Positions 1 through 11,262 of a stretch of 30,292 nt of DNA are shown here, one piece after another. The translations under genes were made by a program, and so were the position numbers. Positions within the stretch are counted from its first letter, which is position 1. Each line of letters starts with the position of its first letter. Origin of the DNA: Myrmaecium sp. VS I D KN 1 (taxonomy: Eukaryota > Ascomycota > Dothideomycetes > Valsariales > Valsariaceae); contig JADQAV010000010.1 in NCBI GenBank assembly GCA_019775845.1, positions 1 to 30,292 of the forward strand. Direction: 5' to 3'. The notes beneath the pieces are model-generated. The model did no database searches. It had not been told where the DNA came from and saw nothing but the letters and a program-made list of their open reading frames with translations.

Positions 1-708
1 CCCATCATCGTCCCCCCTCAACCCCTCCACCACCGCCGCCACCTCCGCCACCCTCAGCCGCTTCCGCATCACTTCCTCCTCCTCCCCATCACCATCCCCA
101 TCCCCATCCACCACCCACTCCGCCCCGCCGTGCCGCCAAATCCACACCCCCGACAGCGGGTCCCGCACCGGCACGAGGCCGAGTCGCGCACGGCAGACGT
201 CCGCGAGCAAAGTGTCGAGATACGCCGCCCGACCGCGGGGTCCGCCGGGCGTGGCGCGCCAATGGAGGTAGGTGAGCAGGAAGCGGGTGAGGAAGGTGAG
301 GGCTTGGTGGGTGTTGGGGGTGTTGTTTGGCTCGTCGGGGAGGACGTCGGCGGCGATTTGGCGCGGGGGAGTGTGCAGGGTAAAGAGTCCGAGGATGTGC
401 AGGATGGTGGGGGGTGGGAGGTTGGGGAGGTGGGTGGGCCAGTGGAGGGGGGGGTGGAGGGGGCCGCGGGGGTGGGTGGGCTCGTTGTTGTTATTGGTGA
501 TGTTGCTGGGAGGACTTCCCTTGCTGCTGTTGCGGAGATGAGGGGGTGGGGAGGGCGAGTAGCGGGTTGGCGGGCGGATGGTGGAGCGTAGCTCCCTGCC
601 GGAAGGAGGAGGAACGCTTGGTGGAGTGGGAGAAGGCATTTTTCCGTGGATATTGACGCTAAGTTTGACTTGAGAAGTGCAGTTCCGGCTTCGAGTTTCG
701 GAAAACCA
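1..708 (-). CDS. Unrecognised conserved-looking protein, 5' part, cut by the left window edge
   Basis: A minus-strand frame stays open from 708 to base 1 (236 codons) and has the strong C/G third-position bias of the other genes here; the two other minus frames give only Pro/Ser/Arg-rich shadows. It has no ATG before its last third. It is preceded by a good intron end on the minus strand (branch-like GCTAAC, then CAG at 709-711), so I read it as an internal exon whose start lies upstream; the upstream exon was not fixed. The first ~90 residues are Ser/Pro/Asn-rich low complexity. The rest looks folded: PTILHILGLFTLHTPP, then HQALTFLTRFLLTYLHWRA, then LADVCRARLGLVPV and GVWIWRHGGAEWVV, followed by an Asp/Glu-rich stretch. 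I do not recognise the family. The coding call is fairly secure, the 5' boundary is not. Confidence 0.55.
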
Positions 709-1620
709 CTGCAGATGTCGTTAGCGTTTGGAGGGAAAAGCATGGGTTAAGGAGATAGCTCCAGTTATATATGAGCGGGTCCATGCTGGATGGTTTGAGA
801 GGGTGAAAGGGAGTTTTAAGTGTGAATGTAATGGAAAATGGTGTCGAGGGGATGTGAATGTTGACGGTAAGCAACCTGCGTGGGAAGGAGAGTGTGACAG
901 GTGAGAGAAGGACATGCAGCGGTAACATGTAGAGACGGACTACAGATCTGTGACTGAGTCGTGAGCAAGGCGTGTTAAAGAGAGATAATCTTTTCAACCC
1001 GTTACTTCTGCTGTGCAAGATTGTCGAACGTAGGGCGTCGGACAAACTGCAACTGTGAAGGAAAAGCAACATTTTCATAATTGTAACATTGTGTACATCC
1101 TGACATCCACAGTGGCCCCTAAACCTATCTGAACTTTACCATGGCAGCTTGAAAGTTATTTACTACCTTACATGCTTTGTAGTTACTCTAGCGATGCACC
1201 TGGATCCTCACCTATGATCGTTGCTGACGGGACTGTAGGGAGAAATGAAAAACGACCGCCAAAATGATACCAAATCCACAAAGCCCGGAGTTCACAACGT
1301 CCGGCATCTCAGGCGGGCGACTATCCGTCCTAATCTATTCTTCTGCTTCCTGCGCAACTGAGTATCAGTCTTGCACTCGCCGCGTGGCCAATACCTAGAC
1401 TAGATAGACGTTCTCATACCAGGATAGAAGGCTTTAAGTTCCCCAGACTTTCCACGCCTTCACCAGTCATTCATAGTGTCAGAGGGGATTCGGACCTCAG
1501 TACTTCGGTAGCATTCACCGAGTCTACGGTTGAGGAGGTATGGTCGATGCCTGTGACAACCACGACGTCTCTCCATCACGCAACGAGTCAATCTACAGCC
1601 ACACCCACAAGACCTATGTG

Positions 1621-1695
1621 CACGACACCTGTGCCAACGACACCTATGCGAAGGACACCCATGCAAACGACACCAATACAAACCACACAAATAGC
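1621..1695. repeat. 15-bp minisatellite, five copies
   Basis: Five head-to-tail 15-bp units starting at 1621, 1636, 1651, 1666 and 1681, for example AACGACACCTATGCG. They are imperfect, with the ACGACACC core best kept in the first four. Because 15 is a multiple of three, both strands stay open through it (plus strand NDTYA-like pentads), which explains the small open frames here. I do not take these as genes. Confidence 0.75.
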
Positions 1696-2090
1696 TCTCC
1701 ACATGCAATTCCAACTCACCAAAAACACCTCAAAAGGCACACCACTCACTCCCACTCCAAACCAATCATCAGATAGGTATCACCATCACCCTCACAACCC
1801 AGAAAGAGTATCGACACAAAGGATAGTAGCCCTCACCACCCAAGAAGAACACAAACATGACATTTTCTAACAACCCCCCTCTCCCACCATCTTTTTTATG
1901 TAATGTAATCTAAAGGTTCTATACATCACACCCTCTCCAACCCATCCCATCTGTCACACACCCAAACCCAAACCCAAGCCCAAGCAAACCCTCCCTCTAC
2001 TACCCTCTACCCTCCTCTATTACACCCCCCATCCACATCCATATCCACCTCAACAAACCCACACCGCTACCGGGTGGATACTCTATACCC

Positions 2091-2110
2091 AACCCAACCC
2101 AACCCAACCC
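2091..2110. repeat. Short (AACCC)4 run
   Basis: Four exact AACCC units just downstream of the CBM52-like gene, in a broader C/A-rich tract with further CCCAAA units near 1960-1985. It is not the fungal telomere unit TTAGGG. Probably simple sequence in a 3' flank. Confidence 0.7.
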
Positions 2111-2135
2111 CCATCCCAGCTACCCAAGACCCCTT

Positions 2136-4766
2136 CTACACCCGCGGCACAACCAAAGTCTGATACCTCAACGGATTTCCAAACCGTCCAGCACCATAGC
2201 GCGGCGGCGGCGGGGCGGCAGTCCCCGTCGCCTCCGCCGCCGCAGTTCCACTTCCACTCCCACTTCCAGTTCCAGTCCCAACAACCCCAGTCCCAGCCGC
2301 CGTCGCCGCCGCGGCAGCAGCGTCTCCAGTACCCACCACCGCCGCCGCCGCAGCAGCAGCATCCGCTGCTACGCTTCCCGAGCCTGTGCCAGATGCTGCA
2401 GCGGCGCCGGAGGCGGCGGTTGTTGTGCTCGCGGCGCTGTCAGCGTCGGCGGACAGGGTGGCGTTTGCGGTAACAGTTGCTGCTGCCGCATCGCCGGTAC
2501 TGAACAGGGGGGCTTCGTCGGCGGCATCGGCATCGGTATCGGCGATGACGTCTTCGGCAGCGTCTGAAGTCGCTGCGGCGTCAGCGGTAGTGGTAGTGGT
2601 GGTGGTGGTTGTTTCGTTGGCGGCGACGGTGGCGGACGCGGCGGCGGCTTCATCGACTGTCGACGTTGTGGCTGCTTCCGTTGCATTTGCAGCTGCACTG
2701 GTTGCTGCAGCGCCGACAGCGCCAGTTCCAGTAGCAGCGGCTGCTCCTGCAGCAGTTCCAGCAGCAGTTCCAGCAGCGGCGGTCGCAGCCTCCGTCTCCT
2801 CCGCCGCAACAGCAACAGTCGTCGTATTGCCAAAAAACGGCGCGTCATCCACGGCAGCAGCCGTGGCGTCGGCGTCAGACCCGGTGAGCGTCACCGTAAC
2901 CGTCGCGGCGGCGGTGCCGGAGCCGGTGCCTGCGGACACGGCGGCGGTTCCCAAGCTGACGACGGTGCCGGAGAGGACGGCGGTTCCGGTGGTGATGACG
3001 GTGGCTGTGTCTGCTGCTGCGTCGGCGGTGCTGGTTGATGATGAGGATGAGACGGCGGTGCCGTATGATACGGCGGTGCCATATGACACAGCGGTCCCGG
3101 CGGACACAGCGGTGCCGGCGGAGACAGCCGTGCCCGTCCCAGCCGCAGTCGCAGCAGTCCCAGCCGTCGCTGCAGCCGTCGGTCCTGAACTCCCCGTCGC
3201 TGCAGCCGCAGCAGCAGGGTCCGTCGGGTAGGGAAAGACGCCCGTGGGTCCAATGGCCCAGGTGGGGCGGGGATAGACGGTCGGCTGGCCGCCAAAGGAA
3301 GGGGAGTAGACGAAGAAGCCGTTTTGGCAGTTGGCTTTGTTGGCCAGGGTGAGCTGGGCCGGGTAGGGTTCGACGTCGATGGAGGCGACGGGGACGGCGG
3401 TGCCGGTGGTGTCGGCGGCGGCGGGGTCGACGGTGGCTGAGGTGTTGATGGTGCCCACGGTGCCCGCGGTGCCGATTTCTGCGGCGGAAGCGGTGCTGGC
3501 GGCTGCTGTGGCTTCGGCGCTGCTGCCGGCGTCTTCGGAGACGGTGCTGGTGGAGGTGGCGGCAGCAGCGGCGATGTCGTCTGATGTGGCAGCGGCCGAA
3601 GTAGCGGCAGCGGCAGCGGCATCGTCGGAGGTAGCTGCTGCAGAGGTAGAAGAAGAGGCGGCAGCACCGAACGTAGGAGTGGCTTCACCATCTGCAGCAT
3701 CCGCTGCGGCCGTCTCGGCAGCGCCAGATTCAACAGCAGTTGCATTAGACACGGCGGTGGACGCAGCAGCCGACTCAGCGGCAGTTTCAGCAGCAGACTC
3801 GGCGTCAGAAGACTCAGCAGCAGACTCAGCGGCAGAGGTCGCGGCGGCAGACTCAGTAGCACTAGCCTCAGCATCAGCTGGGGTGGAGGACGTCGCCGCC
3901 GCCGACTCAGCAGCCGACGACGAAGCGGCTGCTCCGTCCGACTCTCCGCTCACACTATCTTCCACCGCCGCAGTTGCGGAAGCGGAAGCGGAAGCGGCAG
4001 CGGAAGCAGAACTGCTTGATTCAGTCGAGCTCACAGCAGCGTTCGCAGCAACGCCAGTGCCATAACTTCCCCCAGCAGAAGCGGTGGCATTGCCAGCGTA
4101 GCTCGTTGCAGCAGCATTGCTCGAGCTCGGGGCGACAGCAGCAGCCTGCACAACGGCACTTTTAACGTCCGAAGCACGGAGCGGTGGGACATCGAAGGGA
4201 TTGCCCTTGCGGATAGCGTCGAACGCAGCTGCCAGAGCGGCGGAGCCATGGTAGCCGCCAAAGCCGGAATACAGGTCGCGCTTCTGCTGTTCGAGGCTGC
4301 GAGGCTGCGGGGGGAACACGCCGTCGGGGATTTCAAAGAGATGTTTGCCATCTTGACATCTGCGCGTCGACACCACATCAGCATCGCGGTGGGAAAAAAA
4401 AAAACACAGAGGAGGAGGAAAGATGAGCGCGGGTCTCACTCACTGGAACGCAGCAGGATCGTAGCAGGTGTTGCCGCACGGGCGACTGCGGCGGCCCTCG
4501 AAGACGGGACAGAGCTTGTCGCCCTCCCAGCAGGTGTACTGGCTCGGCTCGAAGAGGGCGCCCTGGCCGCAGCAGTAGAAGTCGTGGCTCTCCAGCCAGG
4601 TGGTGGAGAAGAGGGAGCGGGGGACGAGGCCGCCGCGGGCGTACAGCGGCCGGTACTGCGCCTGCTGGATGGGTTCGCGCAGGGCGGCGCCCAGAACGGC
4701 GCTCGTGAGGAGACCGAGCCAGATGGCGCCGGCACAGAGCGTTGGGGTGATGATGGCGATCATCAT
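2136..4766 (-). CDS. Secreted CBM52-like (Carb_bind) cell-wall protein with Ala/Ser/Thr-rich tail
   Basis: Two exons, 4766-4444 and 4359-2136, joined across an 84-nt GTGAGT...CAG intron, give 848 residues. Residues 1-28 form a signal peptide (MMIAIITPTLCAGAIWLGLL, then TSAVLGAA). Residues ~60-120 form a Cys-rich module: FYCCGQG, YTCWEGDKLCPV, RPCGNTCYDP and, across the splice, FQCQDGK. This spacing matches the short carbohydrate-binding domain (CBM52) known from the septum-localised endoglucanase Eng1 of fission yeast. The intron is supported because it restores the last Cys of the module. From ~150 to ~830 the protein is Ala/Ser/Thr/Gly low complexity, likely O-glycosylated and extended, interrupted near residue 450 by a Pro/Tyr/Phe-rich block with one Cys. 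No hydrophobic GPI tail and no glucanase domain are visible. I infer a wall-bound structural or septum protein. Family call good, role inferred. Confidence 0.8.
3051..3134 (-). repeat. 18-bp in-frame repeats encoding GTAVS(A/Y) hexapeptides
   Basis: Five near-identical 18-bp units inside the Ala-rich region of the CBM52-like gene encode GTAVSA, GTAVSA, GTAVSY, GTAVSY and GTAVSS in order. Such in-frame units can expand or contract without breaking the frame, so the length of this wall protein may vary between strains. Confidence 0.75.
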
Positions 4767-6968
4767 GACTGGAGGCGACCTTGGGGGGGTGGGGGGGAGA
4801 AGGACGCTTGACCGTGAGAGGGAATGTGATCTCCTCGGGGACGGAGATGCCTGAGGGATGTCTCACGTGGAGGTGTGTAAGTCAGGACTTAGACGGCGAC
4901 AGTGCAGCGAGCGTGAGGTTTGCAGGCCGGATATTCCGGAAACCGGGAGGGTTGATATACATCTGGCGGTCGAGCTGGACAGCCGGGCGTGTTGGCTTGG
5001 TTGGCTGGCAATCCCTTGTTATCGGTCACGGTGTGGTGAAGAGCTCGAGGGATGTGATGGAACCTGGCATGATCGCGTTTGTCCTCAACAACTGCGCCGT
5101 GAACAGCAGATGTCTCCACTTGATTTGGATGGATGTGGTTGATGTTCGAGTTGGAGGGCCAGGATATCCAAGATCAAAGGGGAAATCAGGCTGGGGAAAA
5201 AAGCCGGTTGAAGAAGCGAAGTGGTGAATGGGATACTGAACCCATAATGGCGTGCTGAATCTTGGCGCTTGATAGCATATGAGGTACGAAGAAGGGTCGT
5301 CTCCTTTCGCCAGACTTGTTATGAAGTGGCTGTAAATGGCTCCGGGGGTCACTTTCACCCCCCGTAACGCCGTTCATCAACCACGACGCGTACCTGAGTG
5401 ACATGGTCTAGCTACCCTTTCAGGTTGGCTTTAATGTTCGAATAAACTTAGTAGGCAAGGATTCCCTCCACTTCGCAGCCATGGCCAAACACTCTCTCAG
5501 CCACTCAAGCTTTGATGGCCGCGTGAGTGACGTCTCCGTACTCCACCCAATGCCACAAGCTATATATCAACGTCCATCTTACCCCAAATCCAGAGTGAGC
5601 ATAGCCTGTACTCCCCTGCCAGCCTGCAAAGCCCACAAGCGTGCTGCCTTGTCAGCTCCTTTAAGTTGACGGCAATTGGCGCGAGAAAGCTTACTTGGTG
5701 ATATATCAAGGAGCATCATCGTACTGAATGAATGAGAGTCCCCACATCACTTCATTGCCTGATCGTTAAGACCAATCTCTTATTCAATTGATGAAGCCAA
5801 ACGGGCGATATTCCCGTTCTAGCAGCAACGCTGGGTTCCTGGGAGCCTCTTTCTTTCCATTCACAAACCGCACATGAAGACAAAGCCTTATATTCGGAGA
5901 GAAAAAGGCGACAGCGAAAGCCCTCTCCAGTATACTCGCCTGAAGACCCCAAATTCAACAAGTCTCATCATGGTGGCAGGCAGACTATTTTCATCCAGCC
6001 ATCAACCAAAAAGGCGAACCTGCGGGAGACCAGAACGTCCTTCATCCCCTCACCCTCCCCCATCCACCCACGCAATACATTACCCTGGCCTCCAAAGTAC
6101 CACGGTTCGCCTCCCGAAGCGCCGCATACAGAAAAGCCCGTGCCGTTCCCTTCCCTTTCCGCACTGCCCACTTGGTACTGTTCGTTCCAGTACACCACTT
6201 ACTGTGCACGACAGTCAGCGTGCTATCAGGGGGAGAACATCGAACAGCACACCCATCCCATCGGATCGAGATGAACTGATAAAACTCCCCCCGAAATTAA
6301 AATAGACCCTCGACAAGATACCAGGGCTGCGCTGTGCTGTGCGTGAGTATTGGCCCCGCGGTGTATTAAACTCATTCCCCGAAACTACCATCCTGGGTAA
6401 ATATCAGTCATACGTGCGAAGGGACCAATAAACGCCGCGACAATCAGCCCCGTAGCACCTTCCTCGCACGTTTGGAGGTTTCCTGGGGTTGACTACTTCC
6501 AGAAAGGGTTTGACACTGACACTGACACGGGATCTTCTTTCTGGTTAGCCCTACATACAGTACACCCCTCATCGCATTGACTTCCCCTCCCCTCGATGGA
6601 TATCAGTCCTTACACCGTGGGCACCCTGGAATATTGCCGACCAACAGCGCGTAGACAGAAGCCAGTAGGTAGATCTCAAACAGGAAAACGAAGATAGTAT
6701 GCCACAGGCGAGGAGGTGGTGGTGAAGGCAAAGGGCTCAAGCAAAGTCCCCCTTCTTCCCTTATCATTATACATGTCGATGAAAAGAAATCAAGCAAATA
6801 AATCTAAAACCAAAAACTTTCTTTCCATCTCCACATTTCCACTCTACCAATCTCTATTATAAAAAGAAGAAAAAGAAGAAAACAAGCATTAAATTCTCCC
6901 CACAGAGCAAGCACCCAGTCAGCGTGTAATGATTTCCAATGACATCGAGCCCGAAGCACCACACCCCA
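4767..6968. other. 2.2-kb intergenic stretch, no supported gene
   Basis: Upstream flank of the CBM52-like gene and 3' flank of the F-box gene. Base composition is mixed and falls near 6780-6900 (A-rich, many AAGAA), as expected of a 3' UTR or terminator region. The open frames here are short, lack splice-linked extensions, and show no recognisable motif. I saw no tRNA-like B box. I see nothing else I can support. Confidence 0.45.
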
Positions 6969-8615
6969 TCAGACCGCATCACTAACCTTCCAAAACGCCG
7001 TCGGGCCCGCCGGACCATGTTCATCGTAGTCCCTGATAATGTTCGGGTTCAGGTTAGCCAGGCACGCACTACAAAGCGAAGACGGAAAACAAAAGAGGCA
7101 AGAGGCAAAATCAACGGGGCTGACTCACGCCGCAAACCACGTCCCCATCACCCCTCTGCCGCTATTCGGGCCCCCCACCTGCACGCCCTCGCTGCGCCAG
7201 CGCTCCTGCTCGCCCTCGGGCGCCACGTCGTCATCGTACAAGCTCACCGTCGTCCACCACAGCTCGCCCTCCGCATTGCGGCGGACCTTGCCTCGAATCC
7301 GGGACTCCGTGTCCGGGTCCAGGCCGATGAGGTTGTCCGGGTACCGGCGGGAGGTGCCTTCGAAGTGGACGGTTGGGCCGCCGGGGTCTTCTGCTGCTTC
7401 TGATGCTTCGTGTGAGGAGGATGAGGAGGGGGGTTTGCTTGTTGTTGCTGTCGTCGGTGCGTGGCCTCGCCCCGGGACGATTTTGGTGGCGACCAGACGC
7501 ATGACGATCAGTCGAGTCGCTTCTTCCGTGTCGAGCTCCCGTTCCGCCTCGCCGGGATCCTTCGGGGTGGTGAAGTTGAACGCATAAAACTCTGGGTAAT
7601 CCAGGAAACACACCACCCGGTGATACGTTCCCGTCACGTTATACGGATCCTGAGCTACCAGATCCCGGTTCGGCTGTGGCCGCAGCGGCTTCGGCAGGGT
7701 GGCATGGACGCGGGACTTGGGCAGGAGGTGTTCGTTCGGGGTGAAGCTTCCCGGCACCGCGCCGTGGAACAAGGTTTGATTTTTCGGGTGGAAGTTGTGG
7801 TTGGCGAAGAAGGCCGAGATCATCGGGGCCGGGTGCATCTGGATGAGGGAGGAGACGTTGTACTCGAGGTCGAGCTTGATGGCTTCCAGGAACCGCCAGT
7901 CCACCTTGGTGCTCCCATCCCGCCGAAACGGACCCCATCGTGTCCCGGCGATGTAGTTGCTCAAGTCATAGACGCGGGCGCGGGCGACCGGGGCTCCCGC
8001 AATGCGACGGTGAAGCGTGCGATCCACGCTGCCGTGAAGGACGCTGAGTTTAGCATGATGTTGGGTGGGGGCCACTCTATCCTTCAGCAAGACCGCTAAG
8101 AAGTCTCCGATCCGTGCATCCTCCGATTGGTCCGTCAGATAGCGCATGTTCTTCGATGGAGCGCCGTGAGGAGAGGAGCGGAGCAGCTTGGTGATGACAT
8201 CCGTCACCAAGGCAAGTTTTGAATTCTGCGACATAGATCAACACACGCACCAGGCTTTGTCGAATGGACACGATGCGAAGTACTTCCATCGGTTCCGGAT
8301 GCAGGCCCCGCAGCTCTCCGACTGCAATGATCCTCCGCGCACGAACAAGGCCATGGGCCGCGTCGATCCAGCAAATCTTGCCCTCTTCCAAGGGGGGGTC
8401 CTGCGAGATGTCAGACGAAAGGCGAAGACAGGCCAGAGATCAGGGGATGACGATACCCAGTCCCTCAAGTAAACCTCCTTATGCAGGAGTTCGTTGCCTC
8501 GAATGAAGGCGCGCAAAGCTCGGCATGTCCGAGACAAGGTGCCCAGGTCGATGAGCTCGACGTTGACGAGGATCAGCTGCAAGACCTCGTTGCACAGATC
8601 CAGGAGGTGCGGCAT
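6969..8615 (-). CDS. F-box domain protein (fungal family ending in GPAGPTAFWKV)
   Basis: Four exons: 8615-8457, 8400-8284, 8225-7129 and 7032-6969, giving 478 residues. Introns are 56, 58 and 96 nt. Residues 1-45 are an F-box (LLDLCNEVLQLILVNVE, then LGTLSRTCRALRAFI), which in this class binds Skp1 and brings targets to an SCF ubiquitin ligase. The rest follows a fungal F-box family I know from memory: ARVYDLSNYIAGTRWGPF, VTGTYHRVVCFLDYPEFYAF, a D-T-E-E-A segment, VHFEGTSR and ERWRSEGVQVGG. The last 64-nt exon is needed because the family ends in YD-HGPAGPTAFWKV; reading through its intron would stop at GTWFAA. Here four extra residues (SDAV) follow the usual end. The second intron (donor GTACTT) is the least certain. 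The target is unknown. Confidence 0.85.
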
Positions 8616-8973
8616 GGCCTTCTGATTCCGTACGAACGACGGCGAGAAGAAGCTATGTAGGCCTTCGGTGAAGAATCTCAGCAGGTGAGGCGTTCAGAAT
8701 GAGGGTGTCAGCAAGGACAGAAATGCAGTTAGATGATGAACTGAGGTCAGTTCGCGAAGTTTAGCTGACGGAGTTATGGTTCCCCGCATTCCGTCCAACC
8801 ATGATGGCTCGTCGCCTCAGGCACAACATAACGGTGTAGGTAAACTCCTGGGCCTCCTTCGTACAGTAATATCTTCAACCGGAAATGATTACATATGCGC
8901 CGCGATACTCTTGTCTACCCGTCTGAACAGAACCTACAGACCCAAATAAAACCTCTCTAGATAATCTCTCAAC
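8616..8973. other. Short gap between PAL stop and F-box start
   Basis: A 358-bp spacer between two minus-strand genes: it must contain the PAL 3' end and the F-box promoter. No open frame or clear motif was seen. Confidence 0.5.
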
Positions 8974-11262
8974 TCATTCGCGCCCCTCAGCCACCACCTT
9001 CGCAACCACCTCCGCAACCCGACCATCCTTGACCGCCTCACACAGCACACTGACCCAACCGCCGATCGACCGCCTCCCAGAGTGAGCCGGCTGCCCAAAC
9101 CGCGGATGCGCCATCCTCCCCTCGAAGAACGGCACCTTCAAGTCGCTCCGCACGAACCGATACAACGCTTTGGCCGCCCGGCCCAGATGGGGGGGGGTGT
9201 ATTCGAGGTAATCCAGGGCGATGCCCGTCCGCCATTGCACAAAAGCGCCTTCGACCCTCGCGGCCAGATCCGAGGTGTAGTGCGCCATCTGCTCGGCAGT
9301 GAGGCTACGCGCGGACGAGGACAGGCTGAAGATGGCCTCCCTCGCCGCCTTGGAGGCCCGCGGACGCAGGTCCAACGTGGTGCACGCGGGGGAGTTGAAC
9401 GTCGAGAGGAGCGCCTCGTACATCGGCGCGATCGCCTCCTGCGCGGCCGTCGGAAAGTGCTCGCGCACAAACCCGGGCAATACGATACGCTGCAGTTCTT
9501 CGGCGAAACGGAAGTTCAGCGCGCGGAGATCCAGCGCCTGGCAGACCAGCCAGAGGTGAGAAGCGGTCATGATGGAAAGGAGGGAGCAGGCCTCCATGGT
9601 GTAGCGGGCGGAGATGAGGGCCAGGGAATTGAGGGATTGATTGCACATCTCCGCGACCTGTACGTGGCTGGAGACCGGGCCCGACAGGTAAGCCAGTTCG
9701 GAATAGTACGATGCCATCGCGATATCGAGACCCTTGGCGGTGAAAGAAAGGGAAGGGTCGTCCGGGGCGAGGTTGGCGGGAAGGCCATTGGAAAGTGATG
9801 GGTTGATGAGCTCCGATGTTTGCGCAAAGAGCAGCTTGCCAAGGGCTTGCAGACCCAAGCGCGTCTTCTCCATGGCGGAAGTGATGGAAAAAGCCTGGAA
9901 GTTCCCTTGATGATGGATGATGTCGTTGGCGACATCCGTCAGGGGATTGTCGGTGGTGGCATTGAGCTCGATGGAAACTTGCTCGGTAGCCAGCTGGAAA
10001 TCTTCGAGCACAGGACCGATCCACTGCGCCGCAGTTCGGAGAGCGTAGCGATCTTGGTAAAGGTCCGGGAGAGACGGATCTTTTGCGTGCATGACATCGC
10101 GGACCAGATCCGAGCCCTGAAGAAAAGAGAAGATGTTGGATGCGGCATCTCGCTGGCCACGATGAGGTCGAACGGACGCGACGAATGGATGGAAGGACTC
10201 CGCGGTCCCTCGCAGTGCCTCGACGGCCATCGCAGTGAGCGCCTGAGTGATCAACGCAAGGGAATTGGCATTGTACACGGCCAACGAACCAACACTGGCG
10301 GAGAAAGAAGTTCCATTCAGGAGACCCAACCCCTCTTTGGCACCGAGCGTGATGGGCTCCGTTTTCATCAACTTCAAGGCGGCTGGCGCATCGATGACTG
10401 CATACCCCATTGTACGACCAGTGCGGACGTACAACTCGGGGTTCCCTTCCAGCACGCCAGCGATGTAGGAAAGCGGAGAGAGATCTCCGGAAGCGGAGAT
10501 GGAGCCGCGGAGGGGCACGATGGGGGTAAGATCGTGCCGGAGAAGGTCCAGGAGGGCATTGATGATCGGGCGCGAAACGGCCGAGTGGCCACGGATGATC
10601 GTGTTCACACGGGCGAGAATGGTACCTTTCACCCATTCGGTGGGCATTGCATGGCTTTCGACATTGCCGAGCACGCCAGGGGACCGCAAGTCCGCCGGGA
10701 AAAGGACGCCGCACTGCTGATGCTGCAACAACGCCCGTTGCGTGTTCTCTAAGTCGTCACTGCGAGTATCGGCGCTGCCCCCATACCCGGTGTTTACACC
10801 TGGTCCGCAAATCAGTGCTGGAGTGAAGTCGGGAACCATCGATCAACCTACCGTAAATAGTGTCCCCGCGGTCCAGGTGACGGCGAAGCATATCAACGCT
10901 GGCCTGGATGCGATCCGACAGTTCCTGTGACGGGTCCATGCCCGGACATATGCCATGCCTAGACTGAGAGGTCAGCTCCGTTCAGGGCATCGTACCAAGA
11001 ATCTGGCAGATGGATCTCACTTAGCCACGGCGACGAGAGAAGGGATATACAGATGCTCCCCGTCAATTGTGACAGCGTCAGACTCTAGAATACGACCTAA
11101 GGTCGCGATCATGCGAGTCGTCTGCTCCGTGTGGGAAAGAGAGGCCCTATCAACCCCGTTGCGGCTGTGCTGCCCGCCGATGCTACTGGTAAAGCCATTC
11201 AGCGGCGAATCCGGGGTTCCGCTTGGTCTCCCAGGAAGAATTGCTTCTCCAAAGTCAACCAT
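8974..11262 (-). CDS. Phenylalanine/histidine ammonia-lyase family enzyme
   Basis: Exons 11262-11021, 10958-10852 and 10799-8974, with introns of 62 and 52 nt, give 724 residues, the usual length of fungal PAL. It removes ammonia from an aromatic amino acid (phenylalanine to trans-cinnamate in PAL) in the cytosol. The MIO prosthetic group forms from Ala-Ser-Gly, seen here at 219-221 in SISASGDLSPLSY. The catalytic Tyr is at 116 (TIYGVNTGYGGSADTR, restored by splicing). Other conserved pieces are NGTSFSAS (278), TTDNPL (~401), EKTRLGLQALGKL and NSLALISAR. The substrate-selectivity pair reads His143-Gln144, as in Rhodosporidium PAL/TAL. The start is the ATG at 11262 in GAGACCATGG; a longer frame upstream lacks an ATG. 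No pathway neighbours for cinnamate or benzoate use are present. PAL is favoured over HAL by similarity to fungal PAL, but substrate is inferred. Confidence 0.92.

Larger units (their letters stand above)
709..2135. other. Intergenic stretch without a convincing gene
   Basis: About 1.4 kb between two minus-strand genes. It should hold the promoter and possibly a first exon of the left gene (minus-strand ATG GAC at about 820, unproven). It also holds the 3' flank of the CBM52-like gene, including C/A-rich sequence at 1870-2130. The only clear structure is a 15-bp tandem repeat (1621-1695) and a short AACCC run (2091-2110). Open frames here are short, repetitive and lack family resemblance. Confidence 0.5.

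Noticed and set aside
1460-1776. Small open frames on both strands around the 15-bp repeat
   Set aside because: They owe their openness to the 15-bp periodicity and have no family resemblance.
2091-2110. Telomere-like repeat
   Set aside because: The unit is AACCC, not CCCTAA, and the run is only four units within an internal gene flank.
2386-3231. Long Ala/Val-rich plus-strand frame opposite the CBM52-like gene
   Set aside because: Mirror image of GC-rich repeats; only the minus frame has a signal peptide, Cys module and valid splice junction.
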